Positions 52,626 to 61,156 of a DNA stretch of 64,000 nt are shown piece by piece; the first letter of the stretch is position 1; each line of letters starts with the position of its first letter. A model generated the notes under the pieces. It did no database searches. It worked only from the letters and a program-made list of their open reading frames with translations, and was not told the origin of the DNA. The stretch is from an uncultured Bacteroidales bacterium (GTDB lineage: Bacteria; Bacteroidota; Bacteroidia; Bacteroidales; Bacteroidaceae), in NCBI GenBank assembly GCA_902798615.1, contig CADBXL010000019.1, positions 1 to 64,000 of the forward strand, read 5' to 3'. The position numbers were made by a program, and so were the translations under genes.

Positions 52626-53717
52626 TTAAAGCCTGTCACCATAAGGTAATAGTTTTATGTACTGTTCCATAAAATCCCAATCAGGTATATATCCGTAGGA
52701 TGAATACTTACAAGTAGAATCTTTTATAGGGATGCCTGATTTATCCAAAAGTACAGGTAACTTAATAGTTATCTCTTTTGTATCTCCCACTCTACATTGA
52801 CGGCCATAATCCCATTTGTAGTTCTCTGAAAAATTAATCATGCTCACGATGAATAATCCATGAAAGCGATTCATGTCAAATTTAGGCGTTAGGATATTAA
52901 CATCACAAGTTGCACAAAATGAAGAAGGTTGATAATATGCCTTAGCGCCTAGTTTTCCTATGGTTATTTTATTTCCTGAGAAATCTGGATTTAAGGATAT
53001 TTGTCTACCTATGCCATTATTTGTACCAGAGGCTGAAATGTAAGGAGTTTTGCCTTCCTCATATTGTTCAGAGTTATAATATATTCCTGCTTCAATTTCG
53101 AAAAGGGATGGTAATCTAAATTCCTTCCATTTCTGCATGTCTATTGTAGGCCTGTTTTTGGATCTATTTTGGGTTGTTAATGGCTTGTGATGTATGGATT
53201 TGATATAATCCTCCATGAATTTCCAGTCTGGCATGAACCCTGCTTCTGAAAATTGTTTTGTGGCATCTATAATGGGCGTTTCCCCATTATACTGTGCTGG
53301 CAATAACAATTCAAGAGTTGGCAAAGTCTTGTTTGCTTGCCTGCCAAAAGAATAACGGAATTTATTTTTCTCTATAACCGTGGTTATAAACATTTTTGTT
53401 TCCTTGGATAATTCAATTATGGGGGTTAAAACAAAAAGATGATAACCGCTGTAAAAATCTTCTTCTTGGACGAATGTAGATAACACACTGCTTCCGCCAC
53501 CTGCGACCGTTATAGTTCCTTTTGGTTGTGGTACTATATCTTCAGGTCTGTAAATATGTGCAGACACTCCGTTGTTTTCTCTTGTTCTACTAACAAAATT
53601 ATATGTTTCATCACCTGTACCTTCTTCGTAGTCTGTTAATTCCATGTCTCTACCATATTCAATATGGAATAGTTTCCCTACTGTAAAAGGCTTCCATTTA
53701 GAAAAATCAAGATTCAT
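52626..53717 (-). CDS. Restriction-modification specificity subunit, BcgIB-like
   Basis: 363 aa. Two related target-recognition halves: residues about 1-170 (WKPFTVGKLFHIEYGRDMEL ... SEAGFMPDWKFMEDYIKSI) and about 190-363 (WKEFRLPSLFEIEAGIYYNS ... YSSYGYIPDWDFMEQYIKLL). Each half ends with the same YIPDW/MPDW-FME-YIK motif, as in two-domain HsdS proteins. It would direct methylation and cleavage to a bipartite site. Its start overlaps the end of the methyltransferase gene by 11 bp. Confidence 0.85.
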   Translation of the reverse strand: MNLDFSKWKPFTVGKLFHIEYGRDMELTDYEEGTGDETYNFVSRTRENNGVSAHIYRPEDIVPQPKGTITVAGGGSSVLSTFVQEEDFYSGYHLFVLTPIIELSKETKMFITTVIEKNKFRYSFGRQANKTLPTLELLLPAQYNGETPIIDATKQFSEAGFMPDWKFMEDYIKSIHHKPLTTQNRSKNRPTIDMQKWKEFRLPSLFEIEAGIYYNSEQYEEGKTPYISASGTNNGIGRQISLNPDFSGNKITIGKLGAKAYYQPSSFCATCDVNILTPKFDMNRFHGLFIVSMINFSENYKWDYGRQCRVGDTKEITIKLPVLLDKSGIPIKDSTCKYSSYGYIPDWDFMEQYIKLLPYGDRL

Positions 53718-55632
53718 ATACTTTACCTTCTTTTACCAAGTAAGACAAATAATTATTAAGTGTCTGTTGAAAATCAGCTTCACATAAAGTTGAATAATCG
53801 GTTTTCATGTATGCTTCACAGAGCCATTCGTCAACACCTGAAACTTCGGCTGTAGCGGATAATCCATCGATGACAGTTTTATTTCTGAAGGCTTTTATCC
53901 ACTTTTCTTCTATAGCTTTCCATTTGGAATTACCTTCTGTGTCAAATTGCTCAACACGTCCGAGATTCTTTTTCTTCTTAAATCCATCATCTTTGTAATA
54001 TCCAAAGAATGTTTCTTCTGTAAAACCATCATTGTTGACGTGTGGTTTTCCAAGAGTGAAAATCATACAGCAAGCAGAAGCAGAGGCACCTGGATAGAAA
54101 ATCTCATTAGGGAGAGTGAAAACAGCATCAAGCCTGTTGTCTTTGAGCATAGCTTTTTTGCCTTTTTGCATTATAGAACTTGTTCCAATTGCAACAGATA
54201 CGGGTAGTAAAACTGCAAGTTTCACCATTTTCTTCTCTTTTCCATTCTGTTCTCTTTCTATGTTCATTTTTTTTATTACATCGGAGAGAAATTGTATGAA
54301 AACCAAGCCTTTTGTTGGGTCTTCCTTACCATCCTTAGATTTGCCCCATGTCTCTTTGTATTTGGAAGGAATTGTTTTTGGCTTTGCATTATAAGGAGGA
54401 TTCATCAGGATAATGTCTGGATTGGCTTTCTTAATGAAATCCTCACATTCAAAACAATTTTTCATAATCACATTGCTATTTCCGTCTCCATGAATAAGCA
54501 TATTAGTGGTAGCAAGTCCAAATGCCTTTTCTTCACTCTCTATACCAAAGATGTGTTCTTTCTTTACTTTATCTATCAAGACTGCAGCTTCTTCATCCGT
54601 TCTGCCTTTTCTACAATCTGCAATTTCCTTAGCCATAGCTTGTACGAGGAATGAACCGCTACCACAAGTTGCATCCAGGACAACCTTTGTTCTGTCAACA
54701 TTGGTTATACGACACATGAATTCTGTAATATGGTCAGGGGTAAATGCTTGATTCTTATCTGCTTTGCCTGTATATTTGTTGAAGGCGATGAAGAACATAT
54801 TTAGTATGTCTTGTCCTTCAGAACTGTCAGCATTAATATAACGGTATATATTGAAGAAGATAAAATCCAATATCTGAACCCAATCTTCTTTCTCAAGTTT
54901 ACATACCTTCTGATCGTTGATGACATTTTTCTGAAGAAGTTCCACCTTCTTTTGTTTATTCTCAGAGCCATCCAATAATTTGTTGAGAGTCCACCCGATT
55001 CCTCCTCGGATTTCTGCTGGATTCATAGATGATACATAATCCCTCAACTGCTTTCTTGAATTTTCATCTACAATAGTAATACCTAAATCCTTTACTTTTT
55101 GTTTGATATAAAGTAGGGTTGTACCAACAAACTGACTTCGTTTGTTTTCATCTATATCTTTCTTGTGAAGCAAATCGTTTAGAGCATAGGTGTTCTTTAG
55201 TACGGTTTCTCTGTCATTCTGGATTGTCACATCAAACATCCTTACATAATCAGCCATTGGCCTAATTATAGTTTCTTCTGCAAGAAGGTGCTCTTCATCT
55301 ACAATAGACTTCCAAACTCGAATGTCATCGTTTGAAGTATTTGCCAGAATAGCGATGATTTTCTTGTCTGGATGTATCGCTTTCTCTTCATTGACATAAT
55401 CTTTCAATTGTAGGGCATCTGTATTGCTGAAGTTTTGTTTTGTCTCAACCAAAACGACCACGTCATTACATTCAAAACGAATGTCTGCAAAAATGTGTGT
55501 AGTATTATATCCGAGTAATTCGAACAATTTTTCTTTTGAACCAGCCTCTTGGGCATAGCTGTATTCATCAGTTTCTAGGTTAGTTGTATAATAATTTGAG
55601 CCTATACGCTCTCTTATATCATGTTTTCTCAT
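53707..55632 (-). CDS. Fused nuclease-N6-adenine methyltransferase, BcgIA-like (type IIB/IIG)
   Basis: 641 aa from MRKHDIRERIGSNYYTTNLE; 17 further upstream codons are open but less likely. N-terminal residues about 45-70 hold an endonuclease core (FADIRFECNDVVVLVETKQ, an E-x-K motif). The gamma-class methyltransferase follows with motif I VVLDATCGSGSFLVQA near residue 320 and motif IV NPPYNA near 411. Length and pairing with a two-domain specificity gene match BcgI, whose enzyme cuts on both sides of its site. No separate HsdR gene is present, consistent with nuclease fusion. Whether it cuts is inferred from the E-x-K motif. Confidence 0.82.
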   Translation of the reverse strand: MRKHDIRERIGSNYYTTNLETDEYSYAQEAGSKEKLFELLGYNTTHIFADIRFECNDVVVLVETKQNFSNTDALQLKDYVNEEKAIHPDKKIIAILANTSNDDIRVWKSIVDEEHLLAEETIIRPMADYVRMFDVTIQNDRETVLKNTYALNDLLHKKDIDENKRSQFVGTTLLYIKQKVKDLGITIVDENSRKQLRDYVSSMNPAEIRGGIGWTLNKLLDGSENKQKKVELLQKNVINDQKVCKLEKEDWVQILDFIFFNIYRYINADSSEGQDILNMFFIAFNKYTGKADKNQAFTPDHITEFMCRITNVDRTKVVLDATCGSGSFLVQAMAKEIADCRKGRTDEEAAVLIDKVKKEHIFGIESEEKAFGLATTNMLIHGDGNSNVIMKNCFECEDFIKKANPDIILMNPPYNAKPKTIPSKYKETWGKSKDGKEDPTKGLVFIQFLSDVIKKMNIEREQNGKEKKMVKLAVLLPVSVAIGTSSIMQKGKKAMLKDNRLDAVFTLPNEIFYPGASASACCMIFTLGKPHVNNDGFTEETFFGYYKDDGFKKKKNLGRVEQFDTEGNSKWKAIEEKWIKAFRNKTVIDGLSATAEVSGVDEWLCEAYMKTDYSTLCEADFQQTLNNYLSYLVKEGKVYES

Positions 55633-55730
55633 CAGGTTGCTTTTTTGAAAAATGTTATGGGCAACCTTACTGCATATAAACAATATGGTTGCGCTTTAAT
55701 AGCGCGATTTCATTTCGAAGAAAATTACGA

Positions 55731-55910
55731 CCAAGTACTTCTGAGTTAGTATCAATAAAAAGCGTGGTGCTTTTTTATCGATACTCAGAGGTACTTGGCC
55801 GAACCTGTAAATAGACGATAAAAGAGTCCACGCTATGCGCAGACGTCTTCATATCAAATCTATTTACAATTACTCTTCTAACGGCCAAGTTTTCTGAGTA
55901 TTCCGATTTG
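55731..55910. repeat. Hairpin and partial third copy upstream of the RM genes
   Basis: CCAAGTACTTCTGAGTTAGT ... ATACTCAGAGGTACTTGG (55731-55798) forms a long imperfect stem. GGCCAAG-TTTTCTGAGTATTC at about 55883-55905 is a further related copy. Rest of 55680-56290 is AT-rich with no ORF. Confidence 0.65.
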
Positions 55911-56291
55911 AAGAACGCGTGTTCTTAATATGATTGTTTCCCTCGCCTTGTCGTAATGGAAGTATCCACCGACAAAACTGGGAGTTATATGTCTAACTTT
56001 CTTCTTGTTTTTATATTTAAATTTTGAAGTTTTTGTTAAGTTGTGATAATAGATATCAAATCCGCATTACATTCAATACTTGTTATTTGTAGAATGATTT
56101 GCGTTTCTGATTTTCTTGTGTGCAAAAATAATGATTTATTTCGGAATTGCCAAAGCTTTTATAAAAATAGTTACGAACAATTTCAACAATAGAATAAAAA
56201 CTTCTTCTCTCTGGAAATACATAACATATTCAACCCTCGCTACTATTTGGTAACGAGGGCTGAGATTTTATTATACGAATGATGTTATTCG

Positions 56292-57101
56292 TTACTTAGG
56301 CTGCTTACCTATATATGCGAGGATACCGCCATCAACATAGAGAATATGACCGTTTACGGCATCTGAAGCCTTTGAGGCAAGGAAAACGGCAGGACCGCCA
56401 AGTTCTTCTGGGTTAAGCCAACGACCAGCTGGAGTCTTTGCACAGATGAATGTATCGAATGGATGACGACTGCCATCTGCCTGACGCTCACGAAGTGGAG
56501 CTGTCTGTGGAGTTGCAATATATCCAGGACCAATACCATTACATTGGATGTTATACTCACCATATTCTGAGCAAATATTACGGGTAAGCATCTTCAAACC
56601 ACCCTTTGCTGCTGCGTATGCAGAAACAGTCTCACGACCAAGCTCTGACATCATAGAGCATACATTTATAATCTTACCTTCCCTACGCTCCATCATCTCA
56701 GGAAGAACGGCAGCAGAACAGATATAAGGAGCAACAAGATCAATGTCGATAACTTCCTGGAACTCAGAACGCTTCATCTCGTGCATAGGAATACGTTTGA
56801 TAATACCCGCATTATTCACAAGAATATCAATCTGACCAACCTCCTTATGTATTTTCTCAACAAGATCCTTAACAGCTACCTCATCAGTAACATCACACAC
56901 ATAGCCACGTACATTCTCAATGCCAGCAGCCTTATATGCAGCGAGAGCCTTCTGAACAGCCTCTTCACTACGAACATTAAAAACTATATTCTTAATACCT
57001 GCATTTACGAAAGCCTCGGCAATACTAAAGCCAATGCCATAGGCAGCGCCAGTTATCCACGCATTCTTTCCTTCAAGAGAGAAATCTTTTAAGCTTGTCA
57101 T
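56292..57101 (-). CDS. SDR oxidoreductase, gluconate 5-dehydrogenase type
   Basis: 269 aa. Classical short-chain dehydrogenase: cofactor motif TGAAYGIG at about residues 18-25, NNAG at 95-98, the catalytic Ser in NVCSMMSE and Y-x-x-x-K in YAAAKGG. The C-terminal YVDGGILAYIG fits gluconate 5-dehydrogenase/2-deoxy-gluconate dehydrogenase members used in hexuronate or ketogluconate metabolism. No partner uronate genes lie nearby, so the substrate is uncertain. Single gene with its own promoter box. Confidence 0.85.
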   Translation of the reverse strand: MTSLKDFSLEGKNAWITGAAYGIGFSIAEAFVNAGIKNIVFNVRSEEAVQKALAAYKAAGIENVRGYVCDVTDEVAVKDLVEKIHKEVGQIDILVNNAGIIKRIPMHEMKRSEFQEVIDIDLVAPYICSAAVLPEMMERREGKIINVCSMMSELGRETVSAYAAAKGGLKMLTRNICSEYGEYNIQCNGIGPGYIATPQTAPLRERQADGSRHPFDTFICAKTPAGRWLNPEELGGPAVFLASKASDAVNGHILYVDGGILAYIGKQPK

Positions 57102-57190
57102 AGTTTAGTTTTATGATTTAAGTTAATATTCAGAAATAGGCTTTGCTTGCTGTTTTTCTAACCATCAAACTTTCATCCTTATTCCAAATG

Positions 57191-57198
57191 CAAAGATA
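57191..57198 (-). promoter_or_regulatory. -7 box of the SDR gene
   Basis: Reverse strand TATCTTTG followed by CATTTGG. Confidence 0.65.
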
Positions 57199-57314
57199 CA
57201 ATATTTTTTTTATTTACACACATATATCTCCTTGTTTTATGATATTTTTTCAAAAAAAGCATATTTAGGATATCCAATCAAGCAAAATACAAAAGCATCC
57301 TATCTTCCTCCCTT

Positions 57315-57445
57315 ATTCCTCCGTACCAAACTCGCTGAAGCTCCTATCCAGAATGGTATCTTCACCGACTTTGCACCGACTTTGCACCGACTTTGGTACG
57401 GAGGAACAACGGACCTACAACGGACTTGGAACGAAGGTAATATTA
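57315..57445. repeat. 11-bp phased array I (CACCGACTTTG and ACAACGGACTT)
   Basis: Three CACCGACTTTG units (57362-57394) and then ACAACGGACCT and ACAACGGACTT, all 11 bp apart. Arms CCTCCGTACCAAA and TTTGGTACGGAGG enclose the first block. Confidence 0.75.
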
Positions 57446-57501
57446 ACGTAGAATAATTATAAAAAAATAATTATTTCTACATTATCATGCAGTTTTTCCA
57501 T

Positions 57502-57509
57502 TATCTTTG
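57502..57509 (+). promoter_or_regulatory. -7 box of the ECF sigma gene
   Basis: TATCTTTG followed by CG, 38 bp before the ATG. Confidence 0.65.
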
Positions 57510-57547
57510 CGTTTCTATAAGTAGAAAGTCATTAACTTCAACAATAT

Positions 57548-58042
57548 ATGAAAGAACAAGAAGAAAAATTCACCCAACTCGTCCGCGAGTACAAGAATAC
57601 CATATATACGGTCTGCATGATGTTTGCAGAATCGCCAGATGAGACTGATGATATGGTACAAGAGGCTTTGATAAATCTCTGGCGAGGTTTTCAGAAGGCA
57701 GATGATGTATGCAAATCGTGGGTTTGGCGAGTGACAATGAACTCGTGCATAACAATTGACCGCAAGAAGAGGAAACGCTCGTCAGAATGCCCTTTAACGG
57801 CTGATATTGAGGATATGCTACATAGTGATGAAAACAATAGGAATACAAATGTGAAGATTCTCTATGACCGCATTCATCAGCTAAACCCGTTTGATCGCGC
57901 AATAATAATGTTGTGGCTTGACGGAATGCCATACGATGAGATTGGCGAGATTATAGGCATCACCACAAAGAATGTCTCTGTGAGATTAATTAGAATTAAG
58001 GAACAACTAAAAAAGATGAACAATGGAAAAGAACAATGTTAG
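57548..58042 (+). CDS. ECF RNA polymerase sigma factor
   Basis: 164 aa. Region 2 (YTVCMMFAESPDETDDMVQE, then ALINLWRGF, VWRVTMNSCI) and region 4 (LNPFDRAIIMLWLDGMPYDE, then IGEIIGITTKNVSVRLIRIK) are both clear. It directs polymerase to a small regulon, probably in response to an envelope or other signal sensed by a partner. The downstream membrane gene overlaps it by 20 bp and is the likely anti-sigma or sensor. Confidence 0.92.
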   Translation: MKEQEEKFTQLVREYKNTIYTVCMMFAESPDETDDMVQEALINLWRGFQKADDVCKSWVWRVTMNSCITIDRKKRKRSSECPLTADIEDMLHSDENNRNTNVKILYDRIHQLNPFDRAIIMLWLDGMPYDEIGEIIGITTKNVSVRLIRIKEQLKKMNNGKEQC

Positions 58043-58643
58043 TTTGGAACTTGAGGAGATGCGCCTCCAGATGGCTGCTCTCCAGAAACAACTCAACGAA
58101 AGACTGAAGCTTGATGAACAGCAGCTTCAGAATAGCACTATGAAAAAGATTAATGCTATCAACAGATATGGATATTTTGAGTTGATAGGCCTTATTGTTG
58201 CTATTATAAGTTTATCAATAGTGCAATACAGATTTCATATATCATTTGAGTTTATCACCTGCACACTACCTATTATTGTGTTAACTTCATTATTCGGTTT
58301 CTGGTTAGCCAATAGGATAAAGAATACAGATCTTTCAAAAAAGAGTACAAAGGAAATTATACGTACGCTTATCAGTATGAAGAAACAATATCAAATATAT
58401 AATATTATTGGTTTCATCATAGGTTTCTTCATTATATTTCCATGGATGTTATATGAAATTTACGTGCATAGTCTTTCTCATTTCATGTTCGCTGAAGGTT
58501 TCCCTACATGCCGTTTCATCTGTGCCAATGCCACCATTATGATTTCAGTTATTACTATCGCAATTATATTTGGCACTAAGATGTATAAGAAGCAGCTGCG
58601 CAACATCTCAGAACTCATAGAAATGATAAAGGATAAGGATTAG
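58023..58643 (+). CDS. Membrane protein, probable partner of the ECF sigma factor
   Basis: 206 aa. The N-terminal 40 residues are a charged coiled coil (VSLELEEMRLQMAALQKQLN, ERLKLDEQQLQNSTM). Four hydrophobic segments follow (YFELIGLIVAIISLSIV, FITCTLPIIVLTSLFGFWLA, IIGFIIGFFIIFPWMLY, ATIMISVITIAIIFGT). No anti-sigma zinc motif is visible, so the anti-sigma role is only inferred from overlap and topology with a cytoplasmic N-terminus. Similar sigma-plus-membrane pairs are common in Bacteroidota. Confidence 0.75.
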   Translation: MEKNNVSLELEEMRLQMAALQKQLNERLKLDEQQLQNSTMKKINAINRYGYFELIGLIVAIISLSIVQYRFHISFEFITCTLPIIVLTSLFGFWLANRIKNTDLSKKSTKEIIRTLISMKKQYQIYNIIGFIIGFFIIFPWMLYEIYVHSLSHFMFAEGFPTCRFICANATIMISVITIAIIFGTKMYKKQLRNISELIEMIKDKD

Positions 58644-58650
58644 CATAGCA

Positions 58651-58685
58651 ATAGCCCCCACACTAAACTGTGGGGGCTATTTTTC
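58651..58685 (+). terminator. Terminator after the sigma-partner operon
   Basis: ATAGCCCCCACA ... TGTGGGGGCTAT followed by T5. Confidence 0.9.
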
Positions 58686-58759
58686 TTTATTATTTCTTCT
58701 TATCCTTTATTTTTTTATAATAGAAATTATTTAATTGAAATAAAAAGAGATAATAAGAA

Positions 58760-59035
58760 AGTGGTGTGGAAAAGTGGATAATGTATATTGAACACTCATT
58801 ATCAGAAAGATGTAATATTTATTAGTGTATGGATAACACGTTTATACTGATTTTATAACCTGTGGATTATCCACTACAGGACTTGTGGATATATGAGAGG
58901 TGTGTATAAGTGGCAAGTTATTAAATTTATATCAACGTTATTTCCACTACCTTTACACGTAGTTTCAACGTGTTATAAACAAGTTTTACATATATTTATC
59001 CATATAGTTTATCCACAAATTGTGGATAACTATGG
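58760..59035. other. oriC: Candidate replication origin (DnaA-box cluster)
   Basis: Perfect DnaA boxes TTATCCACA (59009-59017) and TGTGGATAA (59021-59029) face each other 3 bp apart. Near matches: 58773-58781, 58828-58836, 58861-58869 and 58867-58875 (the near palindrome GTGGATTATCCAC), 58884-58892 and 58996-59004. The region is non-coding, AT-rich and bounded by terminators on both sides. Bacteroidota oriC is often not beside dnaA. GC skew was not computed. Confidence 0.65.
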
Positions 59036-59069
59036 GAAAAAGTGAATAAATCAATATAATATGGACAAA

Positions 59070-59106
59070 AAAAGCCGCTTAAGGATTATTCCCTAAGCGG
59101 CTTTTC
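59070..59106 (-). terminator. Terminator after the GT9 gene
   Basis: Reverse strand AAAGCCGCTTAGGG ... CCTTAAGCGGCTTTTTTT. Confidence 0.85.
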
Positions 59107-59141
59107 TATTTGCATTATATTTTTAAACTTTCTACTTTATA

Positions 59142-60188
59142 CTAAACAATAACATTCTCTACGTGTTTAAACACATTTTCAGGTGTTATATCATAGAGGC
59201 ACTTGTAATTACCATACTGACAAGGTATATTGCCATAGATAGAGCAAGGACGGCATTTCATGTCAAGTTCCACTACGTTTTCCACACTTTGATTCCAACC
59301 GAGGAAACCGGCATAACGATGAGTAGCTCCCCAGATGCTAACAACAGGACAGGCTACGAGAGATGCGAGGTGCATATTGCCTGAATCCATTGATATCATC
59401 ACATTTAGATGTGACATGAGGATAAGTTCTTGGCTCATATCCTTTAAAATAGAAGTAGCAGATGTGACCTGTGGATATTTTTTCTGCCATTCTTCCATCT
59501 TTGTAGCTTCTTCACCTCTGCCATGGAAAAGGAATATGCGACAGTTTGGATGTGCCTTGATAATCATCTGCACTACCTGCTCCATTTTTTCAAGAGGATA
59601 AATCTTACCCTTGTGTGCTGCAAATGGTGCTATGCCTATCCATTTGGTGAATGATTTCTTTTCACCTATTTTGTCAGAAAGAAGTCTGAGGTTTCCCCTA
59701 CCCTCTCCATATATACTTCTGAAGTCAGGAGTAATTAAATATCCGAGCTTTTCAAGTACGTCGGCATAGTTGCGGAAAGATGTGGATAACTGGTGGAAAT
59801 TACTCTTATCTTCATTAACAAGTGCGCGCTTTTCCTTGCGATGTTTATCTATATGTGCTACTTTATAGTTGGATAGTACAAAGCGAAAACGGAGATAGTG
59901 AGAACGCAATACACCATGCATATCAGCTATATGAGTGAAATGCTTAGCCTGAAGTCTGCGATAGAGCGCATTAAGTCCAGAGATACCTTTGTATTCCTCT
60001 TTCAAATCAGCACCCATGAAACCTACATTATCAGCAAGATTCTCGAAGAAAGGACGTGCAAATGGGCGAGACAATACCGTAATGCGAAGATTTGGGTATT
60101 GCTTTGCCAAAGAACTGACTACTGGTACAAGCATAGCTACATCACCAATAGCAGAGAATCTTATTATGAGAATGTGTGGAGTCTTCAT
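59142..60188 (-). CDS. Glycosyltransferase family 9 (heptosyltransferase-like)
   Basis: 348 aa. The N-terminus ILIIRFSAIGDVAMLVPVVS is the GT9 hallmark; later GIAPFAAHKGKIYPLEKMEQ, ISMDSGNMHLASLVACPVVS and IWGATHRYAGFLGW match the C-terminal donor-binding domain. It transfers heptose or another sugar onto the lipopolysaccharide core at the inner membrane. It follows the DUF4254 gene with a REP-like repeat between, a pairing I know from other Bacteroidales. C-terminal Cys cluster (CRPCSIYGNIPC) is typical of this branch. Confidence 0.9.
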   Translation of the reverse strand: MKTPHILIIRFSAIGDVAMLVPVVSSLAKQYPNLRITVLSRPFARPFFENLADNVGFMGADLKEEYKGISGLNALYRRLQAKHFTHIADMHGVLRSHYLRFRFVLSNYKVAHIDKHRKEKRALVNEDKSNFHQLSTSFRNYADVLEKLGYLITPDFRSIYGEGRGNLRLLSDKIGEKKSFTKWIGIAPFAAHKGKIYPLEKMEQVVQMIIKAHPNCRIFLFHGRGEEATKMEEWQKKYPQVTSATSILKDMSQELILMSHLNVMISMDSGNMHLASLVACPVVSIWGATHRYAGFLGWNQSVENVVELDMKCRPCSIYGNIPCQYGNYKCLYDITPENVFKHVENVIV

Positions 60189-60353
60189 AGAAGCCTAACC
60201 AAGCCTTCCCAAAGGGAAGGATGTTTTATAGTATTATTATTAGTAGAACGACAATAAATTTATAATTTATCCCCATGATTAGAAATACTAATCATTCCCC
60301 TTGGAAGGTGAAGGGGGTTGAAACCCTCCCTTTGGGAGGGATTGGGTGGGCTT
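60186..60353. repeat. REP-like repeats between GT9 and DUF4254
   Basis: AGCCTAACCAAGCCTTCCCAAAGGGAAGG at the left end and CCCTCCCTTTGGGAGGGATT then GGGTGGGCTTTA at the right end form an inverted pair of AAAGGGAAGG-type repeats. Confidence 0.7.
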
Positions 60354-60958
60354 TATTTTTTTCCGTACAGCACAGGATTAGTATCTGCATCATTGTACAT
60401 CTTCATCTGACGATACACTTTCATGTATTTTTTTCCAGCTGCTATGTCGGCAAGAAGTTGGTCGATAGCTGTTGAGAGATCAACCTGTTGCTCAAGAAGA
60501 ATGTCGAGCTTTGCCTGACACTTTGCAATATGCTCAGCACTTGCATCTGTGCGCTCTACCTGTTCTTTCATGTGATATATTTTGAGAGCAAGGATAGAAA
60601 GACGGTCAATAGCCCATGCAGGTGACTCTGTATTAATGGTAGCTCCATCTTGTATCTTAACATCCTTATAGTGATCACGGAAGTAAGAGTCTATATTCTC
60701 TACCATGTCAGTACGATCCTGATTTGACTTATCAATTCTGCGTTTCAACACGAGTGCTGCAGCAGGGTCAATATTTGGATCGCGTATGATATCCTCGAAA
60801 TGCCACTGTACGGTGTCAATCCAGCATTTATGATAGAGAATATTGTTAATTGTATTCTCTGGGAATGGATTCTTTATAGGTGTGTCAACATTATCGTTGA
60901 TATGATAATCAGCGATTGCGTGACGGAATATTTCATTGCTTGTTGATGTAAATGACAT
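60353..60958 (-). CDS. DUF4254 protein
   Basis: 201 aa from MSFTSTSNEIFRHAIADYHI; five extra upstream codons are possible. Strongly helical and charged (CWIDTVQWHFEDIIRDPNID, PAAALVLKRRIDKSNQDRTD, then WAIDRLSILALKIYHMKEQV), matching DUF4254, found next to GT9 genes in Bacteroidota. No catalytic motif seen; a role with lipopolysaccharide synthesis is inferred from the neighbour. Promoter box at 61117-61124. Confidence 0.88.
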   Translation of the reverse strand: MSFTSTSNEIFRHAIADYHINDNVDTPIKNPFPENTINNILYHKCWIDTVQWHFEDIIRDPNIDPAAALVLKRRIDKSNQDRTDMVENIDSYFRDHYKDVKIQDGATINTESPAWAIDRLSILALKIYHMKEQVERTDASAEHIAKCQAKLDILLEQQVDLSTAIDQLLADIAAGKKYMKVYRQMKMYNDADTNPVLYGKK

Positions 60959-61116
60959 ATTTATAGATACCAAATATTTTTTAAATGAAAAAATAAAAAT
61001 GAATAATTATAAAATACCAGTTAGTATATAATAGTCAACAGAGACACCTGAAAAAGGTGTAGTCTGTATTTTTCATTTTCCACTTTTCATTTTTTTATTA
61101 AAATTCTATTTCAATG

Positions 61117-61124
61117 CAAAAATA
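61117..61124 (-). promoter_or_regulatory. Possible -7 box of DUF4254-GT9
   Basis: Reverse strand TATTTTTG followed by CATTG, about 160 bp upstream of the start. Confidence 0.45.
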
Positions 61125-61156
61125 ATGTAATTATTTGAAAAATGCAAATTTTTCTA

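Noticed and set aside
58861..58875. Regulator operator near the sigma terminator
   Set aside because: The palindrome GTGGATTATCCAC is better explained as two overlapping DnaA-like boxes in the larger cluster.
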